Source: Rachicladosporium sp. CCFEE 5018
Lineage: Eukaryota > Ascomycota > Dothideomycetes > Cladosporiales > Cladosporiaceae
Reading direction: 5' to 3'
Length of the DNA stretch: 64,000 nt
Assembly (NCBI GenBank): GCA_002077045.2
Contig: KZ111145.1
Coordinates: 1,376,078 to 1,440,077, forward strand
How positions within the stretch are numbered: position 1 is the first letter of the stretch; the number at the start of each line of letters is the position of its first letter. Of the stretch, positions 20,919 through 29,728 are shown one piece after another. Position numbers and translations under genes: made by a program. The notes beneath the pieces were generated by a model that was given only the letters and a program-made list of their open reading frames with translations, made no database searches and had not been told where the DNA came from.

Positions 20919-23086
20919 GGCCGTTGTGGTGTAGCGGTCGTTCAAGCAGGAGCACTTCAGCTATGCTGTGTCGCTAGCATTGCTGATCAAGGCGGGGATG
21001 TCGCGCGAGCAAATCCGTACGAGACTGCGGCCAGTCGCGAGGTCGCCTAGGAAGGTCCTAGTCGGATCTTCGCCGGTCCAAGTGTTCTAGGTCCACACCA
21101 CAGATGGCAAAAGATTATTTAGCACTCCCAGCAAGGCCGTAAAAGATGCAAGAACGCTATCAACCTGGACAGCAGTAATGGAAGAACAGCAATTGCAGCA
21201 TCGAGATCGTGATGGTAAGGTTCGAAGGGAAGCACGGCAGGCTGAAGAGGCGCGAGGATAAGAATGGACATGCGACTAGATAGGGACAAGATGCGAGCGC
21301 CACGAACGGCGAGAAGGCGTGTAGCAATGGATCGACATGGGCAGTTGGCGGCGGTCAACAAGACGAGCGCTTCGATTGTTCGGCTCAGGGTAGCGGTGCT
21401 TCGTTGTGGGTGGTCCCGAAGCAGTGCGCTATGTGAAATGAGATGGACAATGCGCGACTTACCCCTGGCGTCTGGCTTGACGTGTGCTCGTGCATCGGCG
21501 CGAGTACAACGAGGTGATAGGTCGTGATGACCTGGAGATGTGCCTATCAGCGATTCTTCATTTACGCGTGACCGGTAGTCGAGCGAGTGTCCTCGAAGAA
21601 TCGATCTGCCGTGCGATAGAAATGCCATCTGCTTGAAACTTAACCATGCCAAGCTCGGAAAGTGTATTTTGTTGATTTAAATGGCAAGCTTCCCCTGCCC
21701 AGCCGCATGCAATGCAGCAGCGGCAGCGGCTCGTCGCGCAACCTTGCGCTTGGCCGAATTGCGACAAATTCTCCGGCGAACCATTTAATCGACCTTACTT
21801 ACCTTCTCCGCTTTGTCCATGATCTTCTCCAACAGCGATGAAGCATTACTGGCATACACTGGAGCTCGGAGGGAAATCAAGATCGACTCCCGCGAGGTTT
21901 CAGGTGGCTCGACGAGTCCACGAGCAGACCATATATCCCCAGACCCCCTCGAGATGGCGCCATGGCCGCACCCAACCCACATATGCACAGACGCGAGACA
22001 ACTCGAGCTTAGGGCAGCAAGACAATCAAGCTATGACCCTCAAAGCGCCGTGATGAACTTGAAGCTGTTGCGTTGCAGTCGCCAAGAGTCATCTCCATGA
22101 TCTCCACGACATCGGGCTGTCGACGATGCGCCAACACTGCCATAGTGATCGTCAACCCGGCAGGTCGCTCGGTGATGAGGCCGTTGAGACAGCGGGCATC
22201 ATGCTGCTTACGTAGACTGCAAGAATAGGTGAGTTCGCAACGGCTTTCTGAAATTTGGTAGCGGGCTGGTGGTGGCGTCTTTGGCAAGGCTCGAAATAGA
22301 GCGATTGTTCACGAGTCGACTGTCATCACGATCGCGGTCCCATGCTCATCGTGCGCTTGAGTTCCCGAGTCGGCGAGTTGTAGATGTAAATGTCCCGGAC
22401 AGCGGTGGTCACATTATCCGCGCATGTGTTGCAGAACGGCCTAGACCCCGTATGCGGGTACCAAGATCATGCAGACAGACGACGTCGAATTACATGCGGA
22501 GACAGTCGAGCAGTGCCAGAAAAGCAGTGCTCACATCAGAGGACTGATCGCAGGAGTGCAACATTGTCGCCGCATTGCTAGGACTCTCGTTTCGTACCGC
22601 TGAAGGCTATCAAGCTGAAGCCTGGACTCCCAAATCTCAATGAAGGTCGAGGGCATACCAGTGTCATCTGACGAACTTGGGAAGAGATCAAGTAACAGCG
22701 GATCCGAACGAATCGACTGGCACATCTGCCATGATTTGGCCGTGCCACGGGCAGTCTGCACGGATGTTGGCCCACGATGAGTCTCATGCTGTCAGTCCGG
22801 AGGACTCTTGCAACGGGCAGGCAGCTGGCTTAATGCGCCGACTCAGAAGCGGTCAAGTGAGGGGGCTGCCAATGATGGGACGAAGCTGGAGTGAGTGATC
22901 ACAGTGAGTGAGGACAAGCTAGTAGATAGTCATATGCGCCTTGCTCTACAAGTATACGGTAAGTCACGCGAGCCACCATCCTCTCACTGCGACTTTACCA
23001 CCCCTCTACTACTTCCTTTCACATCATAAGCCAGCACACCTATCGTGCGTACAAGAACACTGATAGCTTGCAACACCACAACAATC
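20919..23086. other. LIM/BTB divergent intergenic region, no gene supported
   Basis: About 2.2 kb between the LIM start (minus) and the BTB start (plus). A minus-strand frame at 21119-21652 is open but has no motif. Around 21640-21690 contig 2 carries A/T-rich sequence absent from contig 3, making this copy about 22 bp longer. A GTAAGT near 22966 and a CAG near 23034 could bound a 5' UTR intron of the BTB gene; both are kept in contig 3. Confidence 0.4.
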
Positions 23087-24669
23087 ATGGCATCCTCATT
23101 CTCACCGACAGATTTGCCAGGAGGAGCACCTCCCCGCGAAGACTCGCCCCCGCCAGCACCACCACAATCGCCATCGCCGTCATCTCCGGAACCGTCAGCC
23201 CCGCTTTCGCCCTTCTACCAGACTGTCCTTGTAGGCGTATCCGCATCAGCACCTGCATCTGCGGCGGTAGTCGAATCGCCAGGCCAGACACCGCTCCATT
23301 TGACGCCTGAAGCGACATCCGAGCCGCCATTGCGCCTCATATCTGAGCTGTTGAGCGAGCCGGTGTCAGAGCCGACTTTCCAGCCTCCAGCGGACTTGAG
23401 CTGCGAGCCTACATGCGAGGGTCCAATCGAAATGGTGGCCACGCAGAAAGTCATGACGCCGAAAGCGACCCCTCTGCGCGAGATCGAACGTATGCAGAGC
23501 GTGGTGTCCACGACGGAGAAAGCGACGCCTCTGCGGGAGATCGAGCGCATCCAGAGCGTGATATCCACGACAGAGACAGCAACGCCTGCGCACGAGATTG
23601 AGCGTACGGAGAGCGTAGTGTCCATCACAGAGACAGCAACGCCTGCGCACGAGATCGAGCGCACGGAGGGCGTGGTCTCCATCACAGAGAACGCGACGCC
23701 GGCACGTCAGAGCGAACCCGTGGAACAGGGGAGGCTGAAGATAGAGCAAGATGCGCCGGCGTCAGAAGTGAAGATCGCAAAGGTCACGAAGCCAGCAAAC
23801 AAGTCTAGCACGCTCAAGCGACCTGCTGAAAGCGAGGCGATGAGCAGCCGCCCTACCAAACAGAAGTTTTTGCAAAACACGGAGTGAGCGCAGACCTCCT
23901 CCACGATAGTACAAAGACTGACCATTCCCAGCCTCGGCCCACGCACGCTCAAGCTCTACACTGAGCATGCATCAAGCAGGGTCCCCATCACCGTCCACCT
24001 CAAACCCCCTCGTACGACACTCCGCACTGCTCCAAAGCATCATCGATAACGCCGCCCAGTCCGGCACAAAGCCGCTCATCAAAATCGAACCAGAATTCGA
24101 GCCCGTCAAGGCCGGAAAACCAGCCCCCACCATCACGCTGCTCGGTGACTCCTTGATCCTTGCTGGCTACGACGTCGATCTCCTAGGCATGTTCAGCAGT
24201 TTCGTCTACACTGGCAAGATCTCCAGCCGCCGCGAAGGCGACACTGACATTGATACTCCCGAGGAGCCAGAGTGGGCTCGCCTCTTCAGCGCCTGGACAA
24301 TGGGTGCGTGCCTCCAGTCCACAAGCTTCATGGACGCCGTGAGCGATGCTATCGTAGCGAAGCTGCCCGTCAGCATGTTAGCTGCGTCTCTCGACGAGGA
24401 GCTCCTAGCTCACGCCGGGCAGGAGTCGGCGATGCGCAGACTGCTGGTGGAGATTGTGGCGCTGGCGTGGACGGATGGGAGTTTTTGAGTTGGAGAATCT
24501 ACGCGCTGGCGATGAGCATTTCCGGCTCATGGCTTTGCTGCTGCTTGGGAAGACGAGGACGATAACTGCTTAGCCCAGGAAGATGTGGTTTAAGAAGAAA
24601 GGGCCCCGTGAGTATCACTCGCATGTTGCGAGTGGGGAGCCGTGCTACAGGGAGATATTTGGGCGGTGA
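23087..24669 (+). pseudogene. Decayed BTB/POZ-like gene (contig 2 copy)
   Basis: The counterpart of the intact gene at 49585-51222. Exon 1 (23087..23883) and the 48-bp intron (GTGAGC..CAG, 23884-23931) are preserved. In exon 2 an extra A in a run at 24002-24004 shifts the frame, so the spliced product would stop about 38 codons into exon 2. An extra T in the run at 24482-24486 shifts it again, and an AAG codon has become TAG at 24571-24573. The old stop remains at 24667-24669. Three independent lesions make sequencing error unlikely as the whole explanation, although both indels are in homopolymers. A truncated protein with the Pro-rich N-terminus and the repeats could still be made. Confidence 0.8.
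23465..23692 (+). repeat. Four tandem 57-bp coding units
   Basis: Each unit encodes 19 residues of the form ATPLREIERMQSVVSTTEK or ATPAHEIERTESVVSITET. The units begin at 23465, 23522, 23579 and 23636, in frame. A fifth, degenerate start (ATPARQSEP) follows. The contig 3 copy has five units at 49963-50247. Confidence 0.9.
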
Positions 24670-25226
24670 TGGGAGGGGGATGAGGATGGTGAATAGCGAA
24701 CAGTCTGGATGGCCAGGTGGTTACAGTGGCTGGCGATAGGCAGCAACTAAGCCGAGAACAAGAGATACTTCCTTCAGAGTGGCTGCAGGTACCATATGCA
24801 TGTCCAGAGCAACGAGCCATGCTACAAACGAATACTCCCCAGAGACTAGGAAGGACGGACTGGCGGGACAGGTGTACTGCTGCCACGCTGGGCCTCGTGG
24901 CAGTAGATTGGCATGCAATGAAGGCGAGCCACGTTAGATCTCCAGATTGCAGTATGCTAAGTCTAGATGCTGTAGTCCTGCTGGATCAATGCTCGATGGT
25001 AGCATCCCTAAGTGCGGCTGTTGAACGGAGTGAGCGTCACGTTCCATAGTCCGATGTGCTTTGTCCCATTGCTGCTGTTCCCTAGCAATGATTGCCATTG
25101 AAGTCAGCGCGAGTCGTGTAAAGTACCTAATGCCAAGCCCGCCGTTTAGAGCTCCAATAAAAATCTCGGCTTCACCTTCGCTATCGGCCTCTCGATCATC
25201 CATTGATACAGCAAAATCCACTCACA
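24670..25226. other. Intergenic region, no gene seen
   Basis: About 560 bp between the decayed BTB gene and NHP2. It matches 51223-51779 closely. It should include the NHP2 promoter and 5' UTR; no specific element is recognised. Confidence 0.4.
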
Positions 25227-25993
25227 ATGGCGAAAGACAAATCAGAGTCGGAGCTGCGCGAGAGAAAGGAGAAGAAGGACAAGAAGCGCAAGCACGAGGA
25301 GGTTGCCGCTGATGGAGACGACGCAGCAGCAGCCGCAAAGAAGGAAAAGAAAAAGAAGCGCAAGTCCGAGGTCGTAGATGTTGATGACACCATCGTTACC
25401 GATGCGCCGGCCGCTACGTCGACTGCGGTCGTTGCAGTGAAGGACGAGGAGGATGAGAAGAAGGATCTGAAGATGGTAATCCCGGTTTCTGCGCTCGTCC
25501 CATTCGCGAATCCATTGGCGGACGAGAAGCAGCAGAAGAAAGTACTGAAGGGCGTGAAGCGAGGTTCGTCTGATGTAAGATGTACTCCTGTACGCAGCTC
25601 ACTAACATCCTTCTTCCAGCCGCGAAGCACAAGTCCCTCAAACGAGGCGTCAAAGAAGTCGTCAAAGCCATCCGCAAATCCCCCGCTTCGAATCCATCTC
25701 TCGCACCAACCACTCTCCCCAACGGCATCGTCATCCTCGCAGCCGATATTTCACCCATGGACGTCATCTCGCACATTCCAGTCCTGTGCGAGGACCATGG
25801 CATCCCGTATATCTTCGTGCCGAGCAGAGCTGAGCTCGGAGCTGCAGGGAGCACGAAGAGACCGACTAGTGTTGTGATGTGTACGCCAGGCCAGGGTAAG
25901 GGAGCCAAGGAAGGCGAGAAGGCGGAGTGGGAGGAGGGGTTTGGGGAGTTGCATAAGGTGGCCCTGAAGTTGGGGCAGCATGTGCTTGTCTAA
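25227..25993 (+). CDS. NHP2: H/ACA snoRNP protein Nhp2 (L7Ae family)
   Basis: The gene is join(25227..25563, 25620..25993), 236 residues, with a 56-bp intron (GTTCGT..CAG, CTAAC branch site). The N-terminal 60 residues are Lys/Glu-rich with KKEKKKKRK, likely a nucleolar localisation segment, which makes the protein longer than yeast Nhp2. The L7Ae/L30e domain covers about residues 105-215 and includes KSLKRGVKEVVKAIRK, LAADISPMDVISHIPVLCED and IPYIFVPSRAELG. From family knowledge it binds the kink-turn-like part of H/ACA guide RNAs with Cbf5, Nop10 and Gar1 for rRNA pseudouridylation in the nucleolus. The start at 25227 is chosen because the frame upstream reaches only a TTG. An intact homolog lies at 51780-52546. 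Confidence 0.93.
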
Positions 25994-26364
25994 GAGAGAC
26001 ACTGGGATGCGTGAAAGTTTTCGTCTGGTGTTTGAGGCGTACTGGGAGAACACGAATGTCGATACTTGGAGTACCTGGGAGTGTACGAGATATGTACAGA
26101 GCAACATTTTTCAGCAGCTTTCATCCAATACCGACTGTCTGAACAAGACCAGTACGCCGTATCTCAGAACTCCCACATCTGAGGTGTTCCAGCATCACAA
26201 GAGCAAAGCTTCTCGCAAGTGGTGGTAGGAACCAGAGACATGGAGAATATTACCTTGCTGATGCATGATCCAGATCGATACATATATGCGACGTCCGAAC
26301 GATGCAAAGCTACATGTCAGGCTCAAGCTACACCTTTTGGTAGTCAGATACTCTGTCTCCACCG

Positions 26365-27320
26365 ATGATTGATGGACCTCCACCCCAGGACTTGCCTTTA
26401 CGCAGGCGAGAAGCACCCCAAGCAAACAAAAATACAACTCAGGACACACAGCTTCAGAATCCCGAACACAGTCCTGGCTGCTGCATCGAGACCAGTCAAC
26501 CCCAGAGTGGTCGCATAATCTGCGTCGAAGGAGCACAGCCAGATCCTCAGCACGGCAAGCTGAAATCCCCTTCGTATCGTCTCACCCTCATGGAGTCCGG
26601 CGTTCCCACCATCCTTTCCCGTCCGCCATTGCCGCACCTGAGTCCCAAGAGCTGCAACGCATCGCCGCTCAGGCACTAATGCTCCTCGAAGAACGGGAAG
26701 GTCCGCAGCGCAATGAGCCGGCTGCCGAAGAGGCTGGTCGTAAGACTGAGCACTTTGCAGGTACTGACGTAGGCGCGAGAAGCCCCACGGCATCGTCAAA
26801 CGTCGCGCTACCGCCCGCTATTGGCAACGGTGGGTCTTTGCCAGGAGGCTATCCAAATGGTGAATATGATCATTTTGGCCCGCTACACTACCCGCCGTTG
26901 CCTGAGGGGGCCGGGAGCGCAACCTTAGCCCCTTGGAGGAGGTCGCTGCTGGAATTGACACTGCAGAACAGACCTCTATGGCAATGCTGCCGAGTCGTGA
27001 GAATTCAGATCAGTCATCCGGCCGCCAGGCTACAGCGCATCCAGCGAGTAGACAGGCAGCACAGCCGAAACGTATATGCAGCCGGACAATCACGGGCTTC
27101 TATCCGAACGGCGGCCACGATCCCGGTGGCCCACTTTGGTTCGCTGACAGGTCTGATGCTGGCGATCAGGCTGCTGAACCAGCGGCCGGTCCTGCAGATC
27201 GTGGAACAGCAGATGCGGCAGCGCTGCCGTCCCGATTCAAAACACCGCGGAGTTGGCGGGCGGCGGAGGGACGGCGGCGAAGATGAGGACGGGGTTGCAG
27301 ACCGGATGGACGATCGTTGA
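26365..27320 (+). pseudogene. Broken copy of an unrecognised 322-codon ORF
   Basis: The counterpart of the intact frame at 52919-53887. The ATG (26365) and the final stop (27318-27320) are in place. Relative to contig 3 there is a 1-bp loss near 26545-26570, another near 26905-26960 and an 11-bp loss near 27269. The net change is -13, so the frame is destroyed. The stretch 26990-27240 is nearly identical to contig 3. No domain is recognised. If the contig 3 frame is not a gene, this is simply diverged non-coding DNA. Confidence 0.5.
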
Positions 27321-27358
27321 GTTGGTCACGAGCGACGCTGTTATTCTGCCCTGGCGAT

Positions 27359-28318
27359 CTAGGCGCCAAGTAAGTCTGCCAGCTTGAGTAGACCGCCATT
27401 TGCCTTGGGCGCTGTGTATTGATCACCATCAAGTTCAATAAAGATGTCATTCTCCTCCTTCACCTTGCTCATATCCTCCTTTGGGTCTTCAGACCAGCGT
27501 TGAATATACGCAGTGTGCATGCCACTACATCTGCGTCAGTCGCATCACGAAACTAGTCACACCTCGTCCCTCCGAGCTCGACTTACACTTCCTTCGCAGC
27601 TCTGAGATCATAAGCATGCGCAGCGACCATCATGCACTCCTCCGGCTTTACTTTGAGGAGTTCCATTGCTCTACGATATATCCTAGGATCCGGCTTGGTG
27701 AGACCGAGTAGTTCGCTCGAGAGTAGTAGATCAAAGTTCACGCCTGCTGACTTCGTAATATCGATTTGAAGGCGATCGGTACCGTTCGCAAGCACAATAC
27801 TGACATGATGAGTAACATAGTCGGCCAGCACTGACCGTTATGGATTCTTAGACATCAAATTTCCATCTCAACTTCTCAAGCGCTGGTCTGACATCGGGCC
27901 ATACTGTTCATCACATGGTCAATTACCCGCATTTGTACTTTCAGTCTTGCAAATCTGGCAAGGCACCTTTCTGCCAGTGCCACGCCTGCACGCATTCCGC
28001 GATCTCCCATGGCAGGTCGTGTTTCTTCAGGTTGTACTTCGAGCCCAGCAGACTGTCCAGCGTCCTTCGGTGCGTCTGGTCGATGTCTTCGGCGGGCAAA
28101 CCTGTTTTGAATGGAGCACTGATCGCGTCGAAGAAGGCTTGCCGCCAGTCGAGAGCTAGCTCGGAGACTTCTGCGTGACTGTTGCGGCCGGTGACTTGGT
28201 TCAGTAAGTAGATTAGCGGGTTGAGAACAGCGGTATGCCAGTCGAGACAGGTGCCAATGAGGTCGAATATGAGGGCTTTGACAGGCGGTGCTTCCGCGGC
28301 TGATGATGACGATGCCAT
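27359..28318 (-). CDS. HAD-superfamily haloacid dehalogenase (type II), copy with a lost splice donor
   Basis: The same four-exon plan as the intact homolog at 53926-54885: complement(join(27359..27524, 27587..27799, 27852..27903, 27967..28318)), 260 codons if spliced like contig 3. The donor of intron 2 is changed. Contig 3 has GT|GTAAGA, whereas here the G at 27851 (minus strand) is C, giving CTAAGA. The nearest alternative GT, two bases earlier, would leave the frame out of phase. The splice as written is therefore unlikely to work, and this copy may yield a truncated or retained-intron product. Catalytic motifs are otherwise present, with FDLIGTCLDW containing the nucleophile Asp19. An upstream in-frame ATG at 28411 is not conserved in contig 3, so I use 28318. 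Confidence 0.7.
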
Positions 28319-28586
28319 GCTTGCTGCAATCATGAAGTATCGGGGGCGCAGATGAAGGAAGAGACAACACGAAACGAGGAAGTCAATTAGACTTGACCCA
28401 GTTGATTCCATTTTGCTTCGGAATACAAAAGGGCGAGGTAATCCTTGGAACTTGACGCCCTACTGCTCTTGGTCCACATCTTCGTGAGTGTGAGTCGCTC
28501 CTTCCCATTACACCCCATAACGCCGCAGTCACCACTAGATGTCAAAATAGTGTAAGCACATCATACAGCAAAACGATAATGCAAAT

Positions 28587-28675
28587 GCTGCGGACGAGGT
28601 TCGAACTCGCGCGGATCTCTCCAGTAGAGTTCATTGACTTAAATCTACCGCCTTAGACCACTCGGCCACCGCAGC
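28587..28675 (-). tRNA. tRNA-Leu (anticodon UAA) with 8-nt intron
   Basis: 89 bases. The acceptor arms GCTGCGG and CCGCAGC pair fully. A D-arm with TGGCCGAGTGG, a long variable arm and a TTCGAAC T-loop mark a class II tRNA. The anticodon stem is GTAGA/TCTAC. Its loop holds 15 nt, read as TTTAAG, an 8-nt intron after position 37, and C. The anticodon is TAA, so the tRNA reads UUA. Pol III A and B boxes are internal. Confidence 0.92.
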
Positions 28676-28934
28676 GTGAGAGTGCGGGAGTACCCGAAGC
28701 TAATATGATCTCACATAGGCTCAGACTCGAAACGTCTGGAAGAAACCTGGTTCCTACATGCTAGCTCTTGAATGCGGCGCCCTTTACCATCCCTTGCAGT
28801 TCACACTTCGCGGAGAAGACTGTATGTACAAATGCCTAGCTATCGTGAAGGCGCCTTGCTTTGACCCCGTTGTGCTCCGACCCCAATTCCTCGCTTCCGT
28901 CCAGCGTGCTGTATACGCTACGGAGGCAATGGTC

Positions 28935-29491
28935 CTACGGTCGTAGCACTCGTAGTCCGTCTCTCGAGGGTGCGGACGCGCGCTTGAAGCTCTGCAAACA
29001 GTTTATTAGAATTCGTGACACGTGCGCAAACTTCCCTCGCATCATCTCCACGCATATCGCGCCACCCAGCCAGTGCACAGCATCTCTCAAGGGAGTGTGC
29101 AAGTCCTCCCGCCGGCGGCGCGTAGTGCAGACTCGCTTGCGTAGGGCGGGACTCACAGCATCGCACTCTTCCCACGCTCTCCCGATTCCGAACCCAGCTC
29201 CTGTGAACACCGGCCATGATCGTCTCTTGAAGAGCAGTACTGGGAAGATAATTCCGAACGACGCGCCGAGGGTGCCGCGGATGAGGGTTGTGCTTAGACA
29301 ATGATCCCACTATGTATCTGTCAGCTACATGCCAGCTACAGGCCACCATGCCACGGTCTCGGAGCAGCCATTATCCATCATAGGTGTCATGCAGCGCATA
29401 CCTTCTCGTTCAGTAGAGCTTCGCTCAAGGGCCGATTTGGGCGTGCCGCGGGAGGTGTGATGGCCGGGTTCGGGGTCGTAGAATTCGACAT
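28935..29491 (-). CDS. MIC10: MICOS subunit Mic10
   Basis: The gene is complement(join(28935..28991, 29157..29309, 29402..29491)), 99 residues. Introns are 92 bp (GTATGC..TAG) and 165 bp (GTGAGT..CAG); both junctions are phase 0. The product begins MSNSTTPNPA, has the family signature WDHCLSTTL, a first Gly-rich membrane segment (about 40-57) followed by FKRRSWP, and a second (GAGFGIGRAW) ending EECDASFK. From family knowledge Mic10 is a hairpin protein of the mitochondrial inner membrane that oligomerises through Gly-rich motifs to bend cristae junctions. Residue 53 is Pro here (codon 29241-29243) and Ser in the contig 3 copy; it lies inside the first membrane segment. The gene is divergent from URB2, with 237 bp between the starts. 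Confidence 0.9.
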
Positions 29492-29728
29492 GGTTCCTGG
29501 ATGGTCTCTGAGTATTTAGCAGCTCTCTGCGCGCGCTGCAAGACTCCAAGAGGGCCGGTGTGTACGAGTTTGTAAGTGATGGTGACTTCCAGCTCCCAAT
29601 GCTAGAAGCTTGTTCCTGTCGCAGCCGGAACGTCGGGGATTCACTCCCGCTGGCCAGTGCGCAACCTCATGTTCAAAAAAGTCGAGATCAAGCAACAGAG
29701 GGATTTCATAACGTTCTGCCCAGTGCAG
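29492..29728. promoter_or_regulatory. Shared divergent promoter of MIC10 and URB2
   Basis: Only 237 bp separate the MIC10 start (minus) from the URB2 start (plus), so both promoters must lie here or reach into the neighbouring gene. The spacing (237 bp) is the same in contig 3 (56064-56300). I recognise no specific factor site. Confidence 0.5.

Noticed and set aside
21119..21652. 177-codon minus-strand frame, longer in contig 3 (47735-48481)
   Set aside because: The frame is not kept between the homologs over its length, and there is no motif.
28411..28411. Upstream start for the dehalogenase
   Set aside because: The ATG is not present in the contig 3 homolog, whereas ATG 28318 is present in both.
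28861..29304. 147-codon plus-strand frame opposite MIC10
   Set aside because: It covers MIC10 exons and introns in antisense, and the MIC10 splicing and signature are clear.
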